Below, piece after piece: positions 36,002 to 44,524 of a DNA stretch of 64,000 nucleotides. The position numbers were made by a program, and so were the translations under genes. The DNA is taken from assembly GCA_963748925.1 (NCBI GenBank), contig CAVVKG010000001.1:372001-436000 (forward strand), read 5' to 3'. Below the pieces are notes generated by a model, which saw nothing but the letters and a program-made list of their open reading frames with translations, was not told the origin of the DNA and did no database searches. This DNA is from Cryomorpha sp963748925. Its GTDB lineage: Bacteria > Bacteroidota > Bacteroidia > Flavobacteriales_D > Cryomorphaceae. Position 1 is the first letter of the stretch. Every line of letters begins with the position of its first letter.

Positions 36002-38410
36002 CTATTTTTTCTTCTGTAGCTTATCAAAAAGACGCTCTATCCATCCACCTTCTTCTTCGCTATCTTCGCTTTCTTCACTTTCGGTCCCTTCTGAGTCCTC
36101 TTGCTTTTCTCTGTTCCTAATTTCTCTTCTGTCTTCCTTTCGATCGCGGTTAAAAAGGTCTTCAAGAAAGTTTTCGGTTTTGCTCTCGATGTAAAGAGGA
36201 CAGTAGAGGTCCAAATCGAGGTCAACTGAGTTTTCTGGAAATGTGCGACCGAGAATGTTTGGTACATTGCTATTGCTTTCAACGGCTTTAATCCAGGCTG
36301 CGACTATAGGAAGTGCTGTTGCCGCTCCTTGCCCCAGCGCAGTGCTTCTGAACCTCACTACCGGCGATTGTGCTCCTACCCATGCGCCGCAAACTACGCG
36401 CGGAGTAACAGCCATAAACCATCCATCGGCATTGTCCTGGGTGGTTCCGGTTTTACCACCTAGGGCAGTTTTTACATTAAATCTTGACCTTACAGATCTT
36501 GCAGTTCCACTATCTACAACCATTTCGAGCATGCTACGCATAGCGTGTGCCGTATAGATATCCAATATTTCTTTAGGTTTATTTGCTTTTGCCTGATAAA
36601 GCACATCACCATTTGGAGCAGTGATTTTTTTAATAAATACGGGAGTCTGCTTCTTGCCGTCATTTCCAAAAACGGTATATGCTTTTACCATTTCGTAAAG
36701 TGAAATATCGGCCACTCCCAGCGCAACCGAAGGCCCTTTTGGCAATCGGCTTTCTATTCCTGCTCTTTCTGCTACATTGATAACGGCTTGTGGCCCGGTT
36801 TGAGCGATTAGCCTGGCTGCAATTGTGTTTACCGAATGGGTAAGTCCACCTTTTACGGAGTAGTAACCCCCATATTTTCCATTGGCATTCTCAGGAGACC
36901 AATCGTCGTAATTAGAAAAAATTATGGGTTCGTTTTCAATATAATCACAGGGCTTAATTCCTGCTTCCAGAGCTGCGGTATAAACGAATGGTTTAAAGGT
37001 AGAACCTACCTGGCGTTTTCCGTAAACGTGATCGTATGGAAAAAAGCCAAAGTCTATTCCACCCACATATGCCAGTATGTCGCCACTGCGCGAATCCATT
37101 GCCAGGAAGCCCGTTTGTAGAATTTTTTGATGGTAGGCCACCGAATCAAGCGGTGTCATCTCAGCCGGCTTCAAACCATCGTAAGTAAATCTCAAAAGCT
37201 TCGTTTTCTGGTTGAAATTGGCTTTTATTTCCTCTTCGGTTTTTTTGGCAGCAGCCAGGCGATTGTAGCGATTTGATTTTTTGGCTTCATTCCAGAGAAA
37301 ATCTTTATATCCCTTCCAGGGTTCACGATCCTTCCAATGAGTATCAAACTGTTCCTGTAGTTTCTGCATGTGAGCACGCATAGCCTTTTCGGCTTCAGCC
37401 TGCAATACACTGTTTATGCTAAGTTCAATGCGCAATCCATCTGAGTAAAGGTTATACGGCTCGCCATTTGGCTTGAGCTTATCTTCGAGAATTTCGCTTA
37501 GCTGGCCTTTTAACATGGCGCGCAGGTAAGGGGCGGGGCCATGCTGTCCCTCCATTTTTTGGTAATCTAACTTGAGCGGGCGGTCAAGCATCCGTTGTAA
37601 TTCATCGGGTTCAATATCACCTTGCTGAGCCATTAAAGCCAAAACAGTGTTGCGCCTCTCTTTAGATGCCTCAGGATGGAGGCGGGGATTGTAGCTGGTA
37701 TTCGCCTTGAGCATTCCCACCAGAGTGGCTGCTTCTTCTATAGCGAGATCTGAAGGGTTCTTACCGAAAAATCGCTGGGAGGCCGCTTTTATTCCAAATA
37801 CATTCTCACCAAAACTTACAGTATTGAGATAAAGGGTAATAATCTCTTCTTTAGTGTAGGTTTCTTCCAATTTTAAAGCAGTGATATTCTCCTTGAGCTT
37901 ATTGACAGGCATGGACAAAGCGCCGTAATTCTCTCTTCCGAAAAGATTTTTGATAAGCTGTTGCGAAATGGTACTTCCACCACCTCCAGATTTATCGCCC
38001 AGAATAACGGTCTTCAAAACAACTCTTGGAATACTGTAAAAATCTATTCCTTCGTGTTCAAAAAAGCGACTGTCTTCCGTTGCTACCAGCGCCTTAATTA
38101 CCATTTGAGGAATATCATCGTAAGCTACGCTAGAGCGGTTTTTTACAAAATACTTTCCGATTAACTTCTGGTCGGATGAGAAGATTTCACTCGCATTGTC
38201 ATTTTTAATTGCTTTGAGATCATCGGCTGTGGGCAGGGCTCCAAATAAACCGATATACACCGATCCAAAAAGGGCGAATAGTAAAACGATGCTGAGCAAG
38301 AGCGCATACACTCCGTAACGAACCACTTTCTTCCAGAAAGGTTTCTTCGGCTGCTTCTTTTTCTTTTTGGTAGCGGGCTTTTTTTTTGGAGCAGATTTCT
38401 TGGTGGCCAT
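36002..38410 (-). CDS. Penicillin-binding protein 1A (bifunctional)
   Basis: An 802-residue class A PBP. The N terminus is unusually basic (MATKKSAPKKKPATKKKKK), followed by one membrane anchor. The GT51 domain shows EDSRFFEHEGID and GGGGSTISQQLIKNLFG. The transpeptidase has S470 in GSTFKPFVY, SVN in THSVNTIAAR and K653 in GGKTGTTQDNADGW. The C terminus is a long acidic/charged tail of Glu, Asp, Lys and Arg. It polymerises and cross-links peptidoglycan at the inner membrane. A TACTTTTG promoter box lies about 50 bp upstream. Confidence 0.95.
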   Translation of the reverse strand: MATKKSAPKKKPATKKKKKQPKKPFWKKVVRYGVYALLLSIVLLFALFGSVYIGLFGALPTADDLKAIKNDNASEIFSSDQKLIGKYFVKNRSSVAYDDIPQMVIKALVATEDSRFFEHEGIDFYSIPRVVLKTVILGDKSGGGGSTISQQLIKNLFGRENYGALSMPVNKLKENITALKLEETYTKEEIITLYLNTVSFGENVFGIKAASQRFFGKNPSDLAIEEAATLVGMLKANTSYNPRLHPEASKERRNTVLALMAQQGDIEPDELQRMLDRPLKLDYQKMEGQHGPAPYLRAMLKGQLSEILEDKLKPNGEPYNLYSDGLRIELSINSVLQAEAEKAMRAHMQKLQEQFDTHWKDREPWKGYKDFLWNEAKKSNRYNRLAAAKKTEEEIKANFNQKTKLLRFTYDGLKPAEMTPLDSVAYHQKILQTGFLAMDSRSGDILAYVGGIDFGFFPYDHVYGKRQVGSTFKPFVYTAALEAGIKPCDYIENEPIIFSNYDDWSPENANGKYGGYYSVKGGLTHSVNTIAARLIAQTGPQAVINVAERAGIESRLPKGPSVALGVADISLYEMVKAYTVFGNDGKKQTPVFIKKITAPNGDVLYQAKANKPKEILDIYTAHAMRSMLEMVVDSGTARSVRSRFNVKTALGGKTGTTQDNADGWFMAVTPRVVCGAWVGAQSPVVRFRSTALGQGAATALPIVAAWIKAVESNSNVPNILGRTFPENSVDLDLDLYCPLYIESKTENFLEDLFNRDRKEDRREIRNREKQEDSEGTESEESEDSEEEGGWIERLFDKLQKKK

Positions 38411-38787
38411 CAGTGAATGCTAACTAAGTGGTTTAGGTTGTCAGAGGCAAAGACAAGAAGGCAAAAGTAGTATTATTAAACTACCTAAAGAGTAAAAAAG
38501 TGTAATGAGTTTACGGGATTTTGAACGACGCTTATTACAAATTGAAAACACGTTGATTTATCTAGAACTAGCAGGGCAGTCTAAAGTGCATTATTCCAGT
38601 GTGTTCAAATCAATCGATGAAAATAGGGCTAAATAGCCAGATGTTCTTGAGATTGCAAAAATAGTGAAGCAATCATAGAATATAGCGTGTAGACGGCAAG
38701 GGGATGGGCGACAGAAACTACTGTCACTTCAGGTCATAATCAATCTTGTGATGTGGTAAATTGGCGTTAGAAGCCAATTGAAAATCA
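38411..38787. other. Intergenic region, 377 bp, with a doubtful short frame
   Basis: Apart from the -7 box at 38462-38469, a plus-strand frame at 38505-38636 would encode 43 residues (MSLRDFERRLLQIENTLIYL...). It has no clear ribosome-binding site and no family resemblance, so I treat it as probably non-coding. Nothing else was recognised. Confidence 0.45.
38462..38469 (-). promoter_or_regulatory. Putative -7 box of the PBP1A gene
   Basis: TACTTTTG on the minus strand, an exact TAnnTTTG match, 51 bp upstream of the PBP1A ATG. The same octamer precedes the transketolase and ychF genes. Confidence 0.5.
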
Positions 38788-39654
38788 CTAGTTGTAGCGC
38801 AGTGTTTTACCCACTCTAAGAGTAGAGCTGGAGCGAATATTATTCAATTTGCACAAAGTGCTTACGGTAGTTCCGTATCGGCGGGCTATCCCCGAGAGGG
38901 TATCACCACGGCGAATTGTGTAATATTTTCTTTTGCGAATTTCTTTTAGGTAGGCAAAATGACCTTGGTTGAGAAGCAGATTATCGGCCAGAAGTGTACC
39001 TGTTTCCCAGTCTATAAGGTCGTTGGGGTCAATTGGTTCACCTTTGTAGCGCGCTTCGAAGTGCAGGTGACTTCCGGTGCTGCGGCCAGTGTTTCCACCA
39101 AGGCCTACCAGGTCACCGGCTTCAAGCCAGTCGCCTTCTTTTACTTTTAAGTCTGAAAGATGGGCATAAAGCGTTTCCAGTCCATTGGTGTGTCTTACAA
39201 CAACCACCTTTCCATAGTCGCCATCGTAATGGGCCACACGTACTACACCTTCAAAGGCACATTTAATAGGATCGCCGGTGTAAACCTTAATATCTACACC
39301 GTAGTGGTGACGATAACGACGGTATCCAAAATCAGAGGTCTTACGACCAATGAATGGAGCTACAAAGCTGCAGGTATCGAAAGCCAACGGGATCAAAACC
39401 GTATCTTTCATATTGGTGAGGTTGTAGGAGTAAGGGTGAACCCTTTTAGAATTCCAGGAGCAATATGTGTCGTAAGCCGGAATGTAGCTCAACGAATCAT
39501 TTATATCCCAAATGGCAGCTTTATCTTCAGTGGCGGCAACCACTTTTTCAAACTCAAAAATATTGGCTCGAACGTCTGCTTCAGTTAATAAATCTTGAGC
39601 AGAAAGATTAATAGACAGAGCTATACCGATGCAAAGGGGAATAAATGGCTTCAT
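38788..39654 (-). CDS. M23 family metalloendopeptidase with C-terminal LysM
   Basis: A 288-residue exported protein. The signal peptide ends near residue 19 (INLSAQ). The M23 (LytM) domain covers about 115-215: the zinc ligands are in HHYGVDIKVY (H-x-x-x-D) and SHLHFEARYKG (H-x-H). A LysM domain with YYTIRRGDTLSGIARRYG closes the protein (about 243-288). The D-x-H spacing looks complete, so it is probably an active peptidoglycan endopeptidase held on the wall by LysM. It is on the same strand as the PBP1A gene but 377 bp upstream of it, with its own -7 box. Confidence 0.94.
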   Translation of the reverse strand: MKPFIPLCIGIALSINLSAQDLLTEADVRANIFEFEKVVAATEDKAAIWDINDSLSYIPAYDTYCSWNSKRVHPYSYNLTNMKDTVLIPLAFDTCSFVAPFIGRKTSDFGYRRYRHHYGVDIKVYTGDPIKCAFEGVVRVAHYDGDYGKVVVVRHTNGLETLYAHLSDLKVKEGDWLEAGDLVGLGGNTGRSTGSHLHFEARYKGEPIDPNDLIDWETGTLLADNLLLNQGHFAYLKEIRKRKYYTIRRGDTLSGIARRYGTTVSTLCKLNNIRSSSTLRVGKTLRYN

Positions 39655-39673
39655 AAATCAGGTTTAGTATTTA

Positions 39674-39681
39674 CAAACATA
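39674..39681 (-). promoter_or_regulatory. Putative -7 box of the M23/LysM gene
   Basis: TATGTTTG on the minus strand, exact TAnnTTTG match, 19 bp upstream of the ATG at 39654. No clear -33 TTG. Confidence 0.45.
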
Positions 39682-40052
39682 GTCTTGCAGGACACTACTT
39701 GTAAGCGGCCGAAAATAAAACTTCCAACAACAAACTTTTAATATATGTACCTTGAAAAAACTATAATTAACAGATTTTATTGTTTCACTTACGGGGATAG
39801 AGGCGTAAATGTTGCGCTCATTACTGTATTTAGTACTGAAATTAAAGGGGAGTAGCTAAAAACATGCGATTTTAAAATTCTTAAAAGGAAAAAACACATT
39901 GCCGGGTTGTAGAAAACGCTTTTTAAAGAGAGAGAAAAAGGTTCTAAACAAGAGATACTCTGGTCTCAAATCGACAAAATCAATTGAAATTGAATGTGAT
40001 GGTAATTCACTCGGAATAATAATGTACTTTCGCGCCCGCAAATAATTTTGAT
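39682..40052. other. Divergent intergenic region, 371 bp
   Basis: It separates the M23 gene (minus) from the J-domain gene (plus). TACTTTCG at 40025-40032, followed by GCGCCCGC, is one base off the -7 consensus and is a fair candidate promoter for the gene at 40053. No gene recognised. Confidence 0.45.
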
Positions 40053-40502
40053 ATGAAGCGCATAAACGAATACAAGAAACTTTTTGGAGTTGAGAAGGAA
40101 ATTGAGTTAAAGTCACTCAAAAAGAGTTACCGCGATCTGGTAAAAGAGTGGCATCCCGATAAATTTCAAAGTGGAGACCCACTGCAGGTAGAAGCAGAGA
40201 TTCAGAGCCGCAGAATTATTGACGGTTACCATTTTCTTGTGAGTATTGCGCCAGAAACGATCGAAGCTAATTTGGAGGACTATACCGAAACCATTACTAA
40301 TTCTGGTATTGTAGATTACTCGCACAAGGGTATGTTGCTGAAGATTTCATTTCTGGATGGGTCTAATTATGAGTTTTTTGGCGTTACCAGACAGGTATAT
40401 CAAAAAATGGTGAATAGCGATAAGCTTAACCGCTTTGCCAAGCGATCGATTTATTCGAAGTATCTATACAGAAAGACAAGGGAGAGTTTGGTAGAGGCTT
40501 AG
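40053..40502 (+). CDS. J-domain-like protein with C-terminal KTSC domain
   Basis: A 149-residue cytoplasmic protein. Residues about 5-62 form a J domain: LKKSYRDLVKEWHPDKFQ contains the HPD tripeptide needed to stimulate the Hsp70 ATPase. Residues about 88-145 match the KTSC domain (GIVDYSHKGMLLKISFLDGS and YEFFGVTRQVYQKMVNSD), a small module often found near nucleic-acid-related proteins. The intact HPD suggests a DnaK co-chaperone with KTSC as the client- or nucleic-acid-binding part; that division is inferred. It converges on the CDF gene with an 11-bp gap. Confidence 0.85.
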   Translation: MKRINEYKKLFGVEKEIELKSLKKSYRDLVKEWHPDKFQSGDPLQVEAEIQSRRIIDGYHFLVSIAPETIEANLEDYTETITNSGIVDYSHKGMLLKISFLDGSNYEFFGVTRQVYQKMVNSDKLNRFAKRSIYSKYLYRKTRESLVEA

Positions 40503-40513
40503 TAAACAGGCAT

Positions 40514-41386
40514 CTACAACGTATCAGGTTCGATGTGAATGAGTACATTCCCAATATTCGGAATTTGATCTTTCAAGTGGTCTTTTAGATTGTGCGAAAT
40601 TTCGTGTCCATCTTTTACTGAAATTCCACCGTCCACAATTGCATGTAAGTCTATGTGATATTGCATTCCAGCTTTCCGGATAAAACACTTTTCTGTTCCT
40701 ATTACCCCATTCACTTTGATAGATTCTTTTCGCACTTCAATCAAAAGGTCGTCATATAAATGCTCATCCATTACCTCTCCCAGCGCTGGCCTGAAGATCA
40801 AGTAACTATTGTATAAAATAAATCCGGATGCAAGAAGTGCAGCCCAGTCATCAGCAGTTTCAAATCCTTTACCGAAGTATAGGGCTATCGAGATTCCGAT
40901 AAAGGCCATGATGGAAGTAATTGCATCACTTCTATGATGCCAGGCATCGGCTCTTAAAGAAGAACTGTTTGTTTCTTCACTTTTCTTAATCACCAACCGA
41001 AATGAAATTTCTTTCCATATTATAATCCCTCCAAGAACAATCAAAGTCCAAGGCTTTGGTACTTTATGGGGTGTTCGGATATTTTGGATGCTTTCATAAG
41101 CAATAATGGTGGCAGAAGTCACCAGGAAAGCGACAACCAAAAAGGTAATAAGAGGTTCTATTTTGCCATGACCATAAGGATGGTTTTTATCCGCTGGACG
41201 CTTTGCATATTTTAATCCAAAAAGAACCAAAAGCGAAGAAAAAATATCGGTTGTTGATTCTATAGCATCCGCAATAAGCGCATATGAGTTTCCAAAGACT
41301 CCTGCAAACCCTTTTATTAAAGCTAAACTCGTGTTTCCAATAATGCTAAAATAGGTGGTGCGTATTGCAGTTTGTTCGTTGCTCAA
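40514..41386 (-). CDS. Cation diffusion facilitator (CDF) metal transporter
   Basis: A 290-residue transporter with about six membrane segments and a cytoplasmic C-terminal domain. Metal-site residues are visible: ALIADAIESTTD in the second segment (the D-x-x-E form where many have H/D-x-x-D) and DAWHHRSDAITS in the fifth (H-x-x-x-D). The C-terminal dimerisation domain ends in NVLIHIEPDTL, the usual metal-binding end. It exchanges divalent cations such as zinc, iron or manganese for protons. Which metal cannot be told. It lies upstream of no obvious partner; a P-type ATPase follows 477 bp away. Confidence 0.93.
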   Translation of the reverse strand: MSNEQTAIRTTYFSIIGNTSLALIKGFAGVFGNSYALIADAIESTTDIFSSLLVLFGLKYAKRPADKNHPYGHGKIEPLITFLVVAFLVTSATIIAYESIQNIRTPHKVPKPWTLIVLGGIIIWKEISFRLVIKKSEETNSSSLRADAWHHRSDAITSIMAFIGISIALYFGKGFETADDWAALLASGFILYNSYLIFRPALGEVMDEHLYDDLLIEVRKESIKVNGVIGTEKCFIRKAGMQYHIDLHAIVDGGISVKDGHEISHNLKDHLKDQIPNIGNVLIHIEPDTL

Positions 41387-41862
41387 TGGATTGTAATTAA
41401 TTTTGTCTCAACATTTAAGTTCACTTCTTTTATATCGGTATCACTTACATTTATTAATTACAGCTTTGTAATGGAACGCAAGGTAACATCTCATTAATTA
41501 CGAAAGCTTATAAAGTCATTTTTTGTGTTGAAACGGATATTAATTTGTCTTTTTTGATCCATTAGTACAGTGCTGAGTATTCGCAATGTTGAGAGTGAAT
41601 TTAAAACTATATAAAAGGATTAGTTCCATACGTTTCTACACCTGCAAAATTACTAATTCTGTAAGTTCCGTTTGTAAATACCATTACCTAAATTATAGAC
41701 TTTCCAATTCAACCATAGGTCTCCAATCCGCTTAGCTTTACGAAAAAATTGGGATTGCAACCATTACATTGGATTAGGGTTTAAAAAGAATTACTTCTAT
41801 TGTTTTCCTCAGATGATTGGATTTTAAGATTTTGAATGCCTGGACTCAATTTCAATAATTCA
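41387..41862. other. Intergenic region, 476 bp
   Basis: AT-rich stretch between two minus-strand transporter genes. No reading frame, hairpin terminator or promoter box was convincing. It should contain the CDF promoter. Confidence 0.4.
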
Positions 41863-44340
41863 CTATTTGGATCTTTTAAAAAACTCAATCCACATTGTAG
41901 AAATAAATCCTATTAACAACGGCCAGATTAATTCCTTCGCTGTAAGCTGGTCTACTTTGAAGATGTCATTTAAAAAGGGTAAGTAATTAATTATAAGAAG
42001 GAGCAGGAAGGAGATTCCGATTATTAGTGGGATTAAACGATTCTTTAGCCTGATGGTTTTTAAAATGTTTTCTGTGAAAGAGCGGTTTACGAGAGTGAGG
42101 AATATATTTGAAAAAAGCAAAGTGCTAAAAACATAAGCACGAATGGTCTCCTCGCCACCTCCGGAGGTTTGTGCAATGTATCCTGCAATTACACAACCCG
42201 CCGTAATAATTAAACCTTGAACTATGGTGAGCCATAGCTCTGACTGCTTTAGCAGATTTTTGTCAGATGTATCTGATGGTTTCATGAGACTTTCTTCGGG
42301 TAAGGGCTCATTTTCATAAATAATAGAGCAGGTTGGACCCATAATCAATTCCAAAAATATAACGTGGATAGGGGCAAAGAGCATTTGCGGAAGCCAGATT
42401 AAAAAAATAGGTAATGTTACAAGAAGTATGATTGGGATATGGATAGAGATGATATACCTAAAAGCTTTTTTGAGATTGGCATTGATTCTTCTGCCCAGAA
42501 AAATGGCATCAATCATCTTTGACATATCATCATTTGAAAGAATAAGTCCGGCAGCTTCTTTGGCTACCTCAGTGCCTCTTTTTCCCATAGAAATACCAAT
42601 ATGGGCGGTCTTTAAAGCAGGTGCATCATTTACACCATCACCGGTCATGGCTACTATATCACCATTGCTTTTAAGAGCTTCAACAATTTTCAGCTTTTGC
42701 TCAGGTGATATTCTCGCAAAAATATGACTGTCAGCTACGGCTTTTTTAAGCTCGCTTTCATCCATTTTCTGAACCTCGTCTCCTGTTACAATTCTATTCG
42801 TTTTTATACCTGTGCTGCTTGCAATAGCTCCTGCCGTTTCAGGATAGTCGCCAGTGATCATAATGACTCTCACCCCGGTTTCATAAAACCTTTCAATAAC
42901 CTGCGGTACCTTCTCATCAGGAGGATCGTAAAATGTGATCAAGCCAAGGAACTTAAAATTGATATCATCCTGTTTTTCCGGCAAAGTGGATTTATCCCGG
43001 CTTCCTTTGGCAACACCGAGAACCCTGTAGCCGTTTTTCGCATACTCTCTACCTTTCGCCAGAGCTTCTTCTTTTTCAGCAGAATTCAATTCGCATAAGT
43101 TGATCACCCCTTCAAGTGATCCTTTGCAGGCAAAAATCCGCTCGCCACCATCATTGCCGAAAACATGGGTCATTACCGGTGGTTTACCCGAAAGAGGGAA
43201 TTCCTTTATCATTTTAAATTCAGGTCTTTTATCTTTCTCCATATAAAGACCATATTTCTTGTGTATAGATTTTTCCATTGGGTCAAAAGGTGACTCTTCA
43301 CTTGCCCACATGGCGTATTCTAAAATTTCTGATGGTTCGCCACCTTTCTCATAGTTTATTTCCTGTTTTACATAAAAATCAAAAACGTGATTCACCTTCA
43401 TCAGATTTTGCGTCAGGGTTCCGGTTTTGTCTACGCAAATAACTGTGGCTGAGCCTAATGTTTCGACCGTTTTGGGACTTCGGGCAATAACCCCGATTTT
43501 TAAAAGTCGATAGGCACCTAGCGCCATAAAAGTAGAAAGAGCAATGGGCAATTCTTCGGGCAGCACTGACATGGCCATAGCCAAGCCGTGCAACAGACCG
43601 TGAAGTACGCTTCCGCTATCCCAGGTGTGATAACCCCACACGAATAGAAAAGCAATGGCGCCAAAAATCACCATTACTTTTACGAAATTTGCCACTTTTT
43701 CCTGCAGAGGTGTTTTGGTGTTGCCTGTATCTTTAACCAGAGTTCCAATACCAGATAAGGTGGTTTTACTTCCAATGGCCGTTACCCTGGCGTAGCAATA
43801 ACCCGCAACAACTAAAGTACCCTGTATAATTTGCTCACCGGTTTGTTTTTCTACAGACACCGATTCGCCCGTAATGATGGCTTCATTAACCGAGAAATCA
43901 TAGGTTGTAATTAATTCTGCATCTGCTGGTATAATGGTTCCTTCTTCACAGATGATCACGTCTTCCATCACAATTTCCTTTGTAGGAATTTCAACTTTAT
44001 CGCCTGATCTTATGACTTTTGCTTTGGCTGATGTGATTTTATTCAAGGCATTTACTGCCCGCTGGCTTCTAAAATTCTGATAGACATCTATACCAGCCAC
44101 AAAAATTAATGCTCCGAGCATTGTAAAAGCCTCAGAAAGTTCTCCCAGAATAAAGTAAATCAAGCAGGCTACTATCAGAAGGATGAACATAGGCTCAAAC
44201 ACCACCGAACGAATCATCTTCCAAAGCAGGTTTTCTTTCTCTAAGCCTACATTGGAGCCGTGAAGTTCTCTTTGTTTTTCAACTTCAGAAGAGGAAAGCC
44301 CACTAATTTTTGAAATATCGTGACTCTTGTTATCAGACAT
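41863..44340 (-). CDS. Cation-translocating P-type ATPase, P2 type
   Basis: An 825-residue pump with the full P-type set: actuator motif TGES in IITGESVSVEKQ, phosphorylation site D304 in VDKTGTLTQN, nucleotide-domain KGSLEG, and hinge MTGDGVNDAPALK. The fourth membrane helix carries PEELP (in SVLPEELPIALS), where calcium P2A pumps usually read PEGLP. The N-terminal and C-terminal domains fit the cation_ATPase_N/C families. It probably expels or imports a divalent cation, calcium being the first guess from the family, but PEELP makes the ion uncertain. Single gene, downstream of a T9SS protein gene on the same strand. Confidence 0.93.
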   Translation of the reverse strand: MSDNKSHDISKISGLSSSEVEKQRELHGSNVGLEKENLLWKMIRSVVFEPMFILLIVACLIYFILGELSEAFTMLGALIFVAGIDVYQNFRSQRAVNALNKITSAKAKVIRSGDKVEIPTKEIVMEDVIICEEGTIIPADAELITTYDFSVNEAIITGESVSVEKQTGEQIIQGTLVVAGYCYARVTAIGSKTTLSGIGTLVKDTGNTKTPLQEKVANFVKVMVIFGAIAFLFVWGYHTWDSGSVLHGLLHGLAMAMSVLPEELPIALSTFMALGAYRLLKIGVIARSPKTVETLGSATVICVDKTGTLTQNLMKVNHVFDFYVKQEINYEKGGEPSEILEYAMWASEESPFDPMEKSIHKKYGLYMEKDKRPEFKMIKEFPLSGKPPVMTHVFGNDGGERIFACKGSLEGVINLCELNSAEKEEALAKGREYAKNGYRVLGVAKGSRDKSTLPEKQDDINFKFLGLITFYDPPDEKVPQVIERFYETGVRVIMITGDYPETAGAIASSTGIKTNRIVTGDEVQKMDESELKKAVADSHIFARISPEQKLKIVEALKSNGDIVAMTGDGVNDAPALKTAHIGISMGKRGTEVAKEAAGLILSNDDMSKMIDAIFLGRRINANLKKAFRYIISIHIPIILLVTLPIFLIWLPQMLFAPIHVIFLELIMGPTCSIIYENEPLPEESLMKPSDTSDKNLLKQSELWLTIVQGLIITAGCVIAGYIAQTSGGGEETIRAYVFSTLLFSNIFLTLVNRSFTENILKTIRLKNRLIPLIIGISFLLLLIINYLPFLNDIFKVDQLTAKELIWPLLIGFISTMWIEFFKRSK

Positions 44341-44524
44341 TATTTAGAGAATTGTGATTTCGGTTAGGCTTTGAAAGTCATATTCAAATGACCATTTTTA
44401 AGCATGTCCCGGTTTAAAACATTTGGTTAAAAACCAGAAAGAGTTTCTCTAAATGTATGCATTTTTAAGCATAAGAAAAATAGGAGTTGTGGGCTCACAA
44501 AGAACAAATTCTCTAAAAACTGAT

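Noticed and set aside
38505..38636. 43-codon plus-strand frame (MSLRDFERRLLQIENTL...)
   Set aside because: Short, no ribosome-binding site, no neighbours on the same strand and no recognised family; could be chance.
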